7,582 nucleotides of DNA, from NCBI GenBank assembly GCA_964630795.1, contig CAZVWF010000104.1:1-7582 (forward strand), read 5' to 3'. The position numbers were made by a program, and so were the translations under genes. The notes beneath the pieces were generated by a model. The model worked only from the letters and a program-made list of their open reading frames with translations, was not told the origin of the DNA and searched no databases. The DNA comes from SZUA-117 sp964630795. Lineage in GTDB: Bacteria > Pseudomonadota > Gammaproteobacteria > Steroidobacterales > Woeseiaceae. Positions within the stretch are counted from its first letter, which is position 1. Each line of letters starts with the position of its first letter. Below, piece after piece: positions 1 to 6,558 of this stretch.

Positions 1-38
1 TCGCTCGCCATGAACTGCGCCCGTACCTGGAGCAATAA
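1..38 (+). CDS. 3' end of an unidentified upstream gene (partial)
   Basis: An open frame enters from the left edge and ends at a TAA at 36-38, giving the C-terminal tail ARHELRPYLEQ. The stop lies three bases before the ATG of the MaoC-type gene, and a GGAG at 29-32 inside this tail is placed to serve as that gene's ribosome binding site. Tight same-strand packing suggests this is the preceding gene of the same operon. Eleven residues are too few to name a family. The competing frame, open from position 1 to 237, runs through the MaoC-type gene and is a shadow. Confidence 0.45.
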   Translation, partial: ARHELRPYLEQ

Positions 39-41
39 CGC

Positions 42-524
42 ATGGCAGCGACCGTCAGTCTTGAAGCATTCGCCGGCCTCGCCGGTACCGAACTCGAACC
101 GTCCGGGTGGCTCGAGATCAGCCAGGAGCGAATCAACCAGTTCGCCGATGCGACAAACGATCACCAGTTCATCCACGTTGACCCGGAACGGGCAGCAGCA
201 ACGCCTTTTGGCGCAACGATCGCGCATGGTTACCTGACGCTATCGCTCCTTTCCGACCTGCTCGGCGATTGCCGGCCGACGCCGGAAGGCCTGGTCATGG
301 GGCTCAATTACGGTTCGGACAAAGTCCGCTACCTGGCACCTGTCAAAGTCGGACAGCGGGTTCGGGCGGTCGGTCGCATTTCGGAGCTGGCTGAGAAACG
401 CCCGGGCCAATGGCTCATCAAGACAAATGTCACCGTTGAAATTGAAAACGAAACCACCCCGGCGCTGATTGCCGAGATTTTGTCGATGTTCATCATCGAC
501 CCGCAAGAAAAGGAAATACCATGA
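42..524 (+). CDS. MaoC/NodN-type (R)-specific enoyl-CoA hydratase
   Basis: This 160-residue protein is a single-domain hot-dog-fold MaoC-type hydratase, predicted to add water to trans-2-enoyl-CoA to give (R)-3-hydroxyacyl-CoA in the cytoplasm. The hydratase-2 motif is clear: FADATNDHQFIHVDPERAA at about residues 34-52, followed by PFG..IAHGYLTLSLL. Asp40 and His45 are the expected catalytic pair, in the same spacing as in NodN/Rv0130-like hydratases, and the length fits that subgroup. The start is supported by GGAG at 29-32, nine bases upstream. The gene overlaps the next by ATGA, so the two are probably translationally coupled. The SDR downstream supplies the next beta-oxidation step. The family call is secure. 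The acyl chain used is unknown. Confidence 0.9.
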   Translation: MAATVSLEAFAGLAGTELEPSGWLEISQERINQFADATNDHQFIHVDPERAAATPFGATIAHGYLTLSLLSDLLGDCRPTPEGLVMGLNYGSDKVRYLAPVKVGQRVRAVGRISELAEKRPGQWLIKTNVTVEIENETTPALIAEILSMFIIDPQEKEIP

Positions 525-1414
525 GTATCAACCTCGATGAACAGGTAGCCATCGTCACTGGCGCCGGACACGGACTGGGCCGGTCCCACGCGCTGGCGCT
601 CGCGGAGCGCGGCGCCAGGGTAGTCGTCAATGACCTCGGCGAAGACGACACCAATTCCGTTGTGAATGATATCGAGGCGGCAGGTGGAACAGCAATGGCA
701 GCCGCCTGCAGCGTATCGGACAACGATGCCGTCGTTGCAATGGTCAATCAGACGATGGATACATGGGGCCGCGTCGACATACTCGTAAATAACGCCGGCA
801 TTTTGCGTGACAAGACCTTTCACAAAATGTCGCTCGACGACTTTCAGCTCGTTATCGACGTGCACCTGATGGGCTCCGTGTATTGCACAAAGGCGGTCTG
901 GGGACTTATGCGCGAGCAACAATATGGTCGCGTGATGTTCACCAGTTCGAGCACGGGCCTCTACGGTAACTTTGGCCAGGCCAATTACGCAGCGGCAAAA
1001 ATGGCAATGGTCGGTCTGATGAACACGCTGCATCTTGAAGGCGAGAAGTACAACATCCGCGTGAACTGTCTCGCACCCGCCGCCGGCACCGCGATGACCG
1101 AAGGCCTGTTCCCTGAAAAGGCATTCGAACTCCTCGCCCCGGAGACCGTCAGCCCCGGCGTTGTATTCCTCGTCTCGCCCGATGCGCCAAGCCGGACCGT
1201 CCTGGCCGCTGGTGGTGGCGGGTTTGCCGTATTCAAGGGATTTGAAACCGACGGCATCAACCTGCTGCCTGAAAACCTGAGCGCCGAAGGCGTTGCCGAT
1301 GCGTGGAATTCGATTACGGACGAATCCAGAATGAAAGCGCTCAAGATGGGCTTCGAACAGGCCAGCAAGCTGGCCATGAAAGCCGCCACCAATCTCGGCA
1401 TCGACCTGTCCTGA
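521..1414 (+). CDS. SDR, (R)-3-hydroxyacyl-CoA dehydrogenase-like (MFE-2 type)
   Basis: This 297-residue short-chain dehydrogenase has a complete active site: TGAGHGLG at residues 13-20, Asp38 in VVNDLG (an acidic residue that favours NAD), NNAG at 90-93, Ser143, and Tyr156-x3-Lys160. VNDLG, a histidine in VHLMG (His115) where classical SDRs have Asn, and a long C-terminal part beyond the Rossmann core resemble the dehydrogenase domain of peroxisomal multifunctional enzyme type 2 (HSD17B4). Those enzymes oxidise (R)-3-hydroxyacyl-CoA to 3-ketoacyl-CoA. AGGA at 511-514, six bases before the ATG, is a good ribosome binding site inside the end of the hydratase gene. Position directly after an (R)-specific hydratase supports the role. 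Another alcohol substrate cannot be excluded. Confidence 0.82.
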   Translation: MSINLDEQVAIVTGAGHGLGRSHALALAERGARVVVNDLGEDDTNSVVNDIEAAGGTAMAAACSVSDNDAVVAMVNQTMDTWGRVDILVNNAGILRDKTFHKMSLDDFQLVIDVHLMGSVYCTKAVWGLMREQQYGRVMFTSSSTGLYGNFGQANYAAAKMAMVGLMNTLHLEGEKYNIRVNCLAPAAGTAMTEGLFPEKAFELLAPETVSPGVVFLVSPDAPSRTVLAAGGGGFAVFKGFETDGINLLPENLSAEGVADAWNSITDESRMKALKMGFEQASKLAMKAATNLGIDLS

Positions 1415-2391
1415 TGAAGGCGCTTGTCTGCAAGGCATTCGGTCCACCGGAAAGCCTGGTCCTGGAAGAGCTTGACGACCCGGTCCCGGGCAAAGGTGAG
1501 GTCCTGATCGACATCCACGCCGCCGGCATTAACCTCCCGGACATCCTCGTCTTTGCGGGCAAATACCAGGTGCGCATGGAACCGCCATTCATTCCGGGAT
1601 ACGAAGCGAGCGGTGTCGTCACCGAATTGGGCGAGGAGGTCCAGCGACTGGCTATTGGTGACAAAGTCATCGTAACTCCGATAGGCGGTGGCTTTGCCGA
1701 GAAAATGGCGGTCAGCGAGAGGCACGCATTCCCATTGCCGGAAGGCATGACATTCGAACAGGGCGCCGGATTTCCGATCACCTTTTGCACGAGCTATCAC
1801 GCGCTGAAGGATGTCGCCAATATCCGAAAAGGTGAATCGCTTCTCGTGCTCGGCGCCGCGGGCGGCGTTGGCACAACCGCCGTTGAAATTGGCAAAGCGA
1901 TGGGCGCACGTGTTATCGCGGCGGCCAGCACGGATGAGAAACTCGAGTTCGCGAAGTCAGCGGGTGCTGACGAGACAATCAACTACTCGCATGAGCCTTT
2001 AAAGGAGGCCATTCGTGCACTGACGAATGGCAAGGGCGCTGATGTGGTCTACGACCCGGTCGGTGGTGACCTGGCCGAACAGGCACTGAGAGGAACCGCG
2101 TGGCAAGGACGTTACCTCGTCGTCGGCTTTGCTGCTGGCAATATCCCGAAATTCCCGGCGAATCTCGCCCTGCTGAAAGAAGCGAGCATCAAGGGCGTAT
2201 TCTGGGGTCAGTGGGCAGTCCTGAATCCGGACAAGCACATTCAGAATATTCGTGAAATGGCGGGCTTGCTGGCTGAAGGGAAAATTCAGTCGCGCATCAC
2301 CGCAACGTATGCACTCGAAGACTACGTGCAGGCCTACAGCGATGTCGCGGGACGGCGGATCACCGGCAAAACCGTATTCAAGATACGCTAG
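1414..2391 (+). CDS. zinc-free MDR oxidoreductase, NADPH:quinone oxidoreductase family
   Basis: This 325-residue protein belongs to the medium-chain dehydrogenase/reductase superfamily, quinone oxidoreductase branch. The N-terminal GroES-like part has PFIPGYEASGVV at about residues 54-65. The Rossmann part has LGAAGGVGTTAVEIGKAMGA, the AAxxGVG nucleotide-binding loop of this branch. Cysteine and histidine zinc ligands of true alcohol dehydrogenases are not evident. The chosen ATG gives MKALVCKAFG, the normal start for the family, and overlaps the preceding stop by one base (TGATG). A longer reading from 1303 would add 37 residues lying inside the SDR gene and is unlikely. No strong ribosome binding site precedes the ATG, so translation probably depends on coupling. 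It probably reduces an activated double bond or quinone-like substrate linked to the operon's acyl-CoA pathway. Confidence 0.88.
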   Translation: MKALVCKAFGPPESLVLEELDDPVPGKGEVLIDIHAAGINLPDILVFAGKYQVRMEPPFIPGYEASGVVTELGEEVQRLAIGDKVIVTPIGGGFAEKMAVSERHAFPLPEGMTFEQGAGFPITFCTSYHALKDVANIRKGESLLVLGAAGGVGTTAVEIGKAMGARVIAAASTDEKLEFAKSAGADETINYSHEPLKEAIRALTNGKGADVVYDPVGGDLAEQALRGTAWQGRYLVVGFAAGNIPKFPANLALLKEASIKGVFWGQWAVLNPDKHIQNIREMAGLLAEGKIQSRITATYALEDYVQAYSDVAGRRITGKTVFKIR

Positions 2392-3233
2392 TCCTTCGAG
2401 CCATCAAGCAGGCGCCGACGGAATTTACGCATTCCCCCAACCCAGCGATCGTAATCGCCTGCCTTGCGGCCGAAATAGTCCGTCACTGACGGGTGCGGCA
2501 AAATCATGAATCGTTTCTCTTCAAGACCCTCGTAGATCGCGTCGGCCACCACGCCCGGCGCCAGGATGCCATCGACATCGTTGCCGAGAAAGCCTCCTTC
2601 GAGGCTGTCGGAGTCATCTTCGATGCCAATCATTCGTGTCGCCACCGCCTGCGGACAAACCACAGCCACGTGGATGCCATCGTCGCCATGCGTGATGGCC
2701 AGGGATTCGGCGAAACCGACAGCTGCGTGTTTTGTCGCCGAATACGCGGCATCACCGATCTGGCTGAGCAGGCCCGCGGCAGACGCCACGCTGACGAAGT
2801 AGCCGCCACCCCGTTTAATCATGCCGGGCACCAGGTAACGTGCCGCGTAGACGTGTGCCATGACGTTCACCTGCCATGACGCCGCCCAGCGATCATCCAC
2901 GGGATTCTGGCCGCCCGCTTTCGCCGCGGCACCTTCCGCACCGTCCCCGAACCCAACACCTGCGTTGGCAACAAACAGGTCAATCGCACCCAGCTCCTGC
3001 TCCACCCCGGCTATGAGCGCGGCCACCTGTGTCTCATCGCCAACATCGATGCCATAGGCGCGTCCACCGATCTCTGCTGCCACAGTCCGGGCAGCGTTTT
3101 CCTCAATATCGGCGACGGCAACCGAGATGCCCTCGGCGTGCAGCTTCCGGCAAATCGCCCGGCCAATGCCGTGGCCTCCACCGGTTACAACGGCTACGTT
3201 GATAGGTGGCATCACTATGCTATCCCCCTGCAT
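2388..3233 (-). CDS. SDR-family oxidoreductase
   Basis: This 281-residue classical short-chain dehydrogenase has TGGGHGIG at residues 17-24, Asp42 after strand 2 (suggesting NAD), ANAG at 89-92, Asn123, Ser151, Tyr164 and Lys168, a full catalytic tetrad. Between ANAG and Asn123 lie 30 residues instead of roughly 20, because of a Gly/Ala-rich segment at about 95-112, probably a surface loop. The C-terminus ends in a basic cluster (KFRRRLL). Two starts are possible: the ATG at 3233, with GGAAAG upstream, or an ATG seven codons later (MPPINVAVV), with AGGGGG about 11 bases upstream. Both leave the nucleotide fold intact. It stands alone, convergent with the acyl-CoA operon, and shares its TAG stop in a CTAG with the MDR gene. 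The substrate is unknown. Confidence 0.88.
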   Translation of the reverse strand: MQGDSIVMPPINVAVVTGGGHGIGRAICRKLHAEGISVAVADIEENAARTVAAEIGGRAYGIDVGDETQVAALIAGVEQELGAIDLFVANAGVGFGDGAEGAAAKAGGQNPVDDRWAASWQVNVMAHVYAARYLVPGMIKRGGGYFVSVASAAGLLSQIGDAAYSATKHAAVGFAESLAITHGDDGIHVAVVCPQAVATRMIGIEDDSDSLEGGFLGNDVDGILAPGVVADAIYEGLEEKRFMILPHPSVTDYFGRKAGDYDRWVGGMRKFRRRLLDGSKD

Positions 3234-3240
3234 CGACTAC

Positions 3241-3269
3241 TTTCCATCGCAATGCGGTCAGTATATAAA
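3241..3269 (+). promoter_or_regulatory. candidate sigma70-type promoter for the 124-residue membrane protein gene
   Basis: TTTCCA at 3241-3246 and TATAAA at 3264-3269 are separated by 17 bases, within the only AT-rich patch of the divergent intergenic region. A start near 3276 would leave a leader of about 85 bases. On the other strand, TATACT (3265-3260) overlaps the same patch and could serve the minus-strand SDR gene, but it lacks a recognisable -35 element. The call rests on consensus matching only. Confidence 0.3.
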
Positions 3270-3359
3270 ATCGCCCGGCAGACCGATTTCACTGAGTTAC
3301 AATGCTGCCAGCGCACGGCGCTTGACTTGCAGCAAGCACGAACAGCATAGGGAAAAACA

Positions 3360-3734
3360 ATGAAGAAACTGCTCTCTCTTGATAACTCACTGGAAGCACT
3401 CGCAGCACTGATTTCGGCGATTGCTTTCCTGGCGGTGCTCTGGAACTTCATCTTCGGCAAGCATTTCGTGATTCCGACAATGATCCTGCTGCTCGTGTTC
3501 TACTTCGGCAATCTGGCACGGGCCGGTATGGATGGCCAACGATGGGCAAAACACCTGCTCTTCTGGACCTTCCTGCTCGCTGTTTGCCATACGTTCTTTG
3601 CCTTGTTCTGGGCAGGCGACGCACGGCCAGGGGCACTCTTTGGCACCTGGTTTTACCCGGTATACGGCGGCTTTACGGTCATCGTCGGCTATCTGTGCCT
3701 GAACTACGCCAAACGGCACCGGCTTCTGTCATAA
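3360..3734 (+). CDS. small integral membrane protein, four predicted TM segments, function unknown
   Basis: The 124-residue product is strongly hydrophobic, with likely membrane helices at about residues 11-32, 37-55, 65-85 and 93-114. Positive charges cluster at the N-terminus (KK), in the loop between helices 2 and 3 (Arg54, Arg61, Lys64) and at the C-terminus (KRHR). The other two loops are short and less charged. By the positive-inside rule both ends lie in the cytoplasm. AGGGA at 3349-3353, six bases before the ATG, is a good ribosome binding site. Acidic catalytic motifs, cysteine pairs and nucleotide-binding motifs are absent. It appears monocistronic, between a divergent SDR gene and the convergent amidohydrolase operon. 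I do not recognise the family. Confidence 0.85.
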   Translation: MKKLLSLDNSLEALAALISAIAFLAVLWNFIFGKHFVIPTMILLLVFYFGNLARAGMDGQRWAKHLLFWTFLLAVCHTFFALFWAGDARPGALFGTWFYPVYGGFTVIVGYLCLNYAKRHRLLS

Positions 3735-3774
3735 AAATTTAGTGCTGCGAACGACCACTCGGTCGCTCGCAGCA
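3732..3774 (-). terminator. intrinsic terminator of the amidohydrolase operon
   Basis: An inverted repeat pairs TGCTGCGA-a-CGACC (3743-3756) with GGTCG-c-TCGCAGCA (3761-3774) around a four-base loop: 13 pairs with a single internal A/C mismatch. Read on the minus strand, the hairpin follows the amidohydrolase stop by a few bases and is followed by CTAAATTTTTAT, a short T tract. On the plus strand no T tract follows, so the element is oriented for the minus-strand operon, although the stem may also slow transcripts from the membrane protein gene. Confidence 0.8.
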
Positions 3775-3779
3775 TGATG

Positions 3780-5018
3780 TCATTTAACGGTGTCGCTCAC
3801 CTGTACACCGTCGATGATGGTACCGATCGCGTGGCTCGTGTATTCAAACGGATCGCCGTCATAAAGCGCGAGGTCACCGTCCTTACCCACCTCGATACTG
3901 CCAACCCGGTCGTCGATCCCGAGAATCCTGGCCGCATCGATCGTTACCGCAGCCAGCGCCTGGTCAAATGACAATCCATGCGCCAGCGTTATCGCCGCTT
4001 CGTAAAGCACCACACGGGTCTTTGGCACGTAGCCTTCATAGCCGCTTTGGAAGGCAGTCGGAATACCGGCTTCGATCAGTTTGGCCGCGGTTGTGAACGA
4101 CAGGTTTTCGCGCTCACCGCTCGCACGCGCCATAGCCGGATGCACTATCACCGACACACCGGCCGCCTTGATCTCATCCAGTAGCAAGTAGGCTTCTGCG
4201 GCGCCATCGAGAATCAGGTTAATGCCAAATTCGTCTGCAATTCGCAGTGCCGTCATGATGTCGTTGTGGCGATGGGCCGTCACCAGCAGAGGCGTATTGC
4301 CGGATACCACGTCTGCCAGAACATCCATCCTGAGGTCCCGCGGCGGCGGATCTTTTTCGTCATCGCCATCGGCGGCTGCGACTTTCTCAGCATGCGATTG
4401 TGCTTTAAGCAATTCGGCCCGCAGCATTGCGGCAACTTTCGCGCGGGTTCCCGGTGTGTTCCTGCCGGCACCACCGGATTTCACAGCGCCTTCACCTATC
4501 GTTGCTGCGACCATAGCGACCGGTTGCACCACCGCCTCACCGACCGTGTCCCCACGCGTCTTCGCAATGAGTGTTTGACCCGAAATGATTTCGCCCGGGC
4601 CATGGCCGCTGTGAATCGTCGTGATACCAAAGTCGCGCAGCCATTCAACGAGCGGTTCACGCGCGTTATAAGCGTCGATTGCACGCAGGTCCGGCTGGAT
4701 AGATGCCGATCGCTCAAGCTGATCCTGGTCGCCGGCCTGCGACAGGTAACCCACCATGCCGACGACCGTATGCGCGTCGATCAGGCCGGGCGTTACAACC
4801 GGGGCCTCAAGTATTTCCATTCCTGTCGGTACGGAGACATCGTCCGCGCCGCCAACTACCGCGATCTTCCCGTCACGGACCACCACGACGCCGTCTTCGA
4901 TGACATCACCCGCGGCCGTATAGATGCGATCGCCACGGACAGCGATGTCCTGCGCGAACACAGCACCCGTAATGCTCACCAGCAGTGAAGCGGCGAGCAT
5001 CCTGTTGAGAGGTTTCAT
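3780..5018 (-). CDS. exported amidohydrolase paralogue with altered metal-binding residues
   Basis: This 412-residue protein has a likely Sec signal peptide (residues 1-22, cleavage VFA|QD), so it is probably periplasmic. It follows the imidazolonepropionase-related amidohydrolase plan: an N-terminal beta part, PGLIDAHT at 77-84, a TIM barrel, and a C-terminal strand set with VGKDGDLALYDGDP. Compared with its upstream paralogue, three metal-ligand positions differ: the second His of HxH is Val85, the strand-6 His is Gly272, and the strand-8 Asp is Gly326. His83 and His249 remain. Its own motifs include DQDQ at 97-100 and HSGHGPG at 136-142, which are less like decay than like a distinct subgroup. 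GGAGGG six bases upstream and a TAATG overlap with the paralogue support the start. It may use a different metal site or be non-catalytic. Confidence 0.85.
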   Translation of the reverse strand: MKPLNRMLAASLLVSITGAVFAQDIAVRGDRIYTAAGDVIEDGVVVVRDGKIAVVGGADDVSVPTGMEILEAPVVTPGLIDAHTVVGMVGYLSQAGDQDQLERSASIQPDLRAIDAYNAREPLVEWLRDFGITTIHSGHGPGEIISGQTLIAKTRGDTVGEAVVQPVAMVAATIGEGAVKSGGAGRNTPGTRAKVAAMLRAELLKAQSHAEKVAAADGDDEKDPPPRDLRMDVLADVVSGNTPLLVTAHRHNDIMTALRIADEFGINLILDGAAEAYLLLDEIKAAGVSVIVHPAMARASGERENLSFTTAAKLIEAGIPTAFQSGYEGYVPKTRVVLYEAAITLAHGLSFDQALAAVTIDAARILGIDDRVGSIEVGKDGDLALYDGDPFEYTSHAIGTIIDGVQVSDTVK

Positions 5019-6340
5019 TAGTGACCCTCCCCGTAGCCGTGAAAATCGGTCATTACCGAGGGGTGCAGAACACCGAATCCACCTTCCGCCACCGCACGGT
5101 CGTCGGGGTCATCGATATCGAAACGTTTCTGACCTTCCACCCAGGTTTCCAGAACACGCGTATAGACACTGATTGGCTCTCCCGACAGGATGACGAAATC
5201 TGCATCCTTGCCCGGATCCAGTGAACCAATGCGGTCGCCAAGATCCATCATTTCCGCACCGGCCAGTGTCAGGGACCGAAGCGCGAAGGCAGGCGTCATG
5301 CCGGCACGCACGCCGAGTCCGGCCTGCCGCATGTACAGGCGTGAGTCAGAGATGTAATCGTCGGTGTGAAAACTGACGCTCGCACCGGCCTGCTCCAGCG
5401 CAGGCGCACTGTTCAAATCCGAGAACTGTGCCTCGAGCTTTCCGCCCGGGCTGTCGATCAGGATCAGCGAGACAGGGGCATTTGCCGAGGCGATCTCATT
5501 CGCCACCCGGTGCGCCTCGCTGACGTGATGCAATACGACGCGAAAACCGAACTCCTCCTGCAGCCGCAACACGGTCATCACGTCGTCGTGACGGTGAGTA
5601 TGATGGTGCACGATGCGATCGCCATTGAGTACTTCGACGAGCGCTTCCATGCCGAGATCGCGATCCGGCATCTTGCTCGGATCATCTTCCGCAGCCTCGA
5701 GTTTTGCCATGTATTCCTGGGCGGCGATGTACCTTTGCCGGACCAGCGCAGCTGACTTCGCACGTGTACCCGGAAACGGCGGATCTCGCCGCGGATTCGT
5801 ACCATTGGCCATCTTCATGCCGCCGTGGACGCTGCCGTCATCGGTTTTGTAGGCGATCGCCGTAATGTCGTTACCTTCGCGTAACTTGACGTACAGGGTC
5901 TGGCCGCTCATGAGGTGGCCGGATCCCGACATGATGTTGACCGACGTGATCCCACCTGCGAGTGCCCGTTTGAAGCCGGCGTCGCGCACATTGAGCGAAT
6001 CCATTACGCGAGCTTCGGGTTGAATGGGGGCCGATCGGTCGGCGCCAGCCGGCTCGCCGATATGACTGTGCGTATCGACAAAACCGGGAACGATGACCTG
6101 GCCGGATACATCGACGATTTCCGCATTCCGGGGAATGCGAACGTCGCTTTTTGCGCCTACCGCGACGATCTTGTCACCGTCGATAACCAGTACGCCGTTG
6201 TCGATCGGGTCCGATGTCACTGGCATCACCCGGGCGCCGGTAAACGCGATCGGATCGGCCTGTCCCGCAGATACTGCCATTAATAATACGGGAACGAGAG
6301 CACGCGAATACCTGCGCGCGCGCTGCGAAATCTTTATCAT
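5018..6340 (-). CDS. exported metal-dependent amidohydrolase (imidazolonepropionase-related)
   Basis: This 440-residue protein starts with a basic region and hydrophobic stretch (about residues 11-25), a likely signal peptide cleaved near VSA or GQA, so probably periplasmic. Amidohydrolase metal ligands are present: PGFVDTHSHIG with His91 and His93, HTHRHDD with His249, His272 in VLHHVSEAH, and Asp327 in SFHTDD. The C-terminal LDPGKDADFVILSG is typical of the superfamily. The family hydrolyses cyclic amides, dipeptides and related bonds; the substrate cannot be told here. It is the first gene of a two-gene minus-strand operon, and its TAA overlaps the ATG of the next gene. The ribosome binding site is modest (AAGAG, seven bases before the ATG) and no convincing promoter was found upstream. 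An RR in the N-terminus does not fit a Tat motif. Confidence 0.9.
   Translation of the reverse strand: MIKISQRARRYSRALVPVLLMAVSAGQADPIAFTGARVMPVTSDPIDNGVLVIDGDKIVAVGAKSDVRIPRNAEIVDVSGQVIVPGFVDTHSHIGEPAGADRSAPIQPEARVMDSLNVRDAGFKRALAGGITSVNIMSGSGHLMSGQTLYVKLREGNDITAIAYKTDDGSVHGGMKMANGTNPRRDPPFPGTRAKSAALVRQRYIAAQEYMAKLEAAEDDPSKMPDRDLGMEALVEVLNGDRIVHHHTHRHDDVMTVLRLQEEFGFRVVLHHVSEAHRVANEIASANAPVSLILIDSPGGKLEAQFSDLNSAPALEQAGASVSFHTDDYISDSRLYMRQAGLGVRAGMTPAFALRSLTLAGAEMMDLGDRIGSLDPGKDADFVILSGEPISVYTRVLETWVEGQKRFDIDDPDDRAVAEGGFGVLHPSVMTDFHGYGEGH
5025..5030 (-). promoter_or_regulatory. Shine-Dalgarno site of the downstream amidohydrolase gene
   Basis: On the minus strand, GGAGGG lies six bases before the ATG, inside the last codons of the upstream amidohydrolase. 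It is the strongest ribosome binding site in the window. With the TAATG stop-start overlap, it fixes the start of the downstream paralogue and suggests that the gene is well translated. Confidence 0.75.
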
Positions 6341-6489
6341 GCTGATTCTCTTGTTTTTCTTTGGAGACGTGGCGACATTACCGTATTCGCCGAGTCCCGG
6401 CTAGGAGACAAAGTGATCCATGCCTATCCGAATCAGGCCGGCGTAGCCTCTGCTGCGGTGAGCGAGCGTAGCCGGCGCCGCGTAACACG

Positions 6490-6516
6490 TTTACTCCTCC
6501 CAGGCGGCAGTAAAAT
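6490..6516 (+). promoter_or_regulatory. weak candidate promoter for the HAD-acylase operon
   Basis: TAAAAT at 6511-6516 is a five-of-six match to the -10 consensus. TTTACT at 6490-6495 is a four-of-six match to the -35 consensus, but the spacing of 15 bases is short. A start near 6523 would leave a leader of about 35 bases before the GTG codon. The rest of the 218-bp gap from 6341 to 6558 shows only GC-rich short repeats and no convincing gene. Confidence 0.25.
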
Positions 6517-6558
6517 CGGCGGCTGCCAACCAGTATATCGGCGACTACCTGCAGTCCG

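Noticed and set aside
329..1447. Long minus-strand open frame (372 codons) opposite the MaoC and SDR genes
   Set aside because: It lies antisense to two genes with clear catalytic motifs, its product has no recognisable domain, and long antisense frames are common in GC-rich coding sequence.
985..1800. Minus-strand open frame of 271 codons opposite the SDR and MDR genes
   Set aside because: It is a shadow of well-supported plus-strand genes and shows no family features or ribosome binding site.
3322..3350. TTGACT followed by CATAG as a promoter just before the membrane protein gene
   Set aside because: The -10 match is poor and the transcription start would fall inside the ribosome binding site.
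4266..4988. Plus-strand open frame of 240 codons opposite the amidohydrolase paralogue
   Set aside because: It lies antisense to a gene with a signal peptide, a good ribosome binding site and superfamily motifs; its product is rich in Arg, His and Cys without domain structure.
6280..6340. RR in the N-terminus of the intact amidohydrolase, considered as a Tat signal
   Set aside because: The surrounding residues (ARRYSRALV) do not match the S/TRRxFLK pattern; a Sec signal explains the hydrophobic stretch.
6436..6480. Short repeats of GCGTAGCC and GCCGGCG in the gap before the HAD gene, considered as a terminator or regulatory hairpin
   Set aside because: The copies are short direct repeats and self-palindromes in GC-rich sequence; no long stem and no T tract could be formed.
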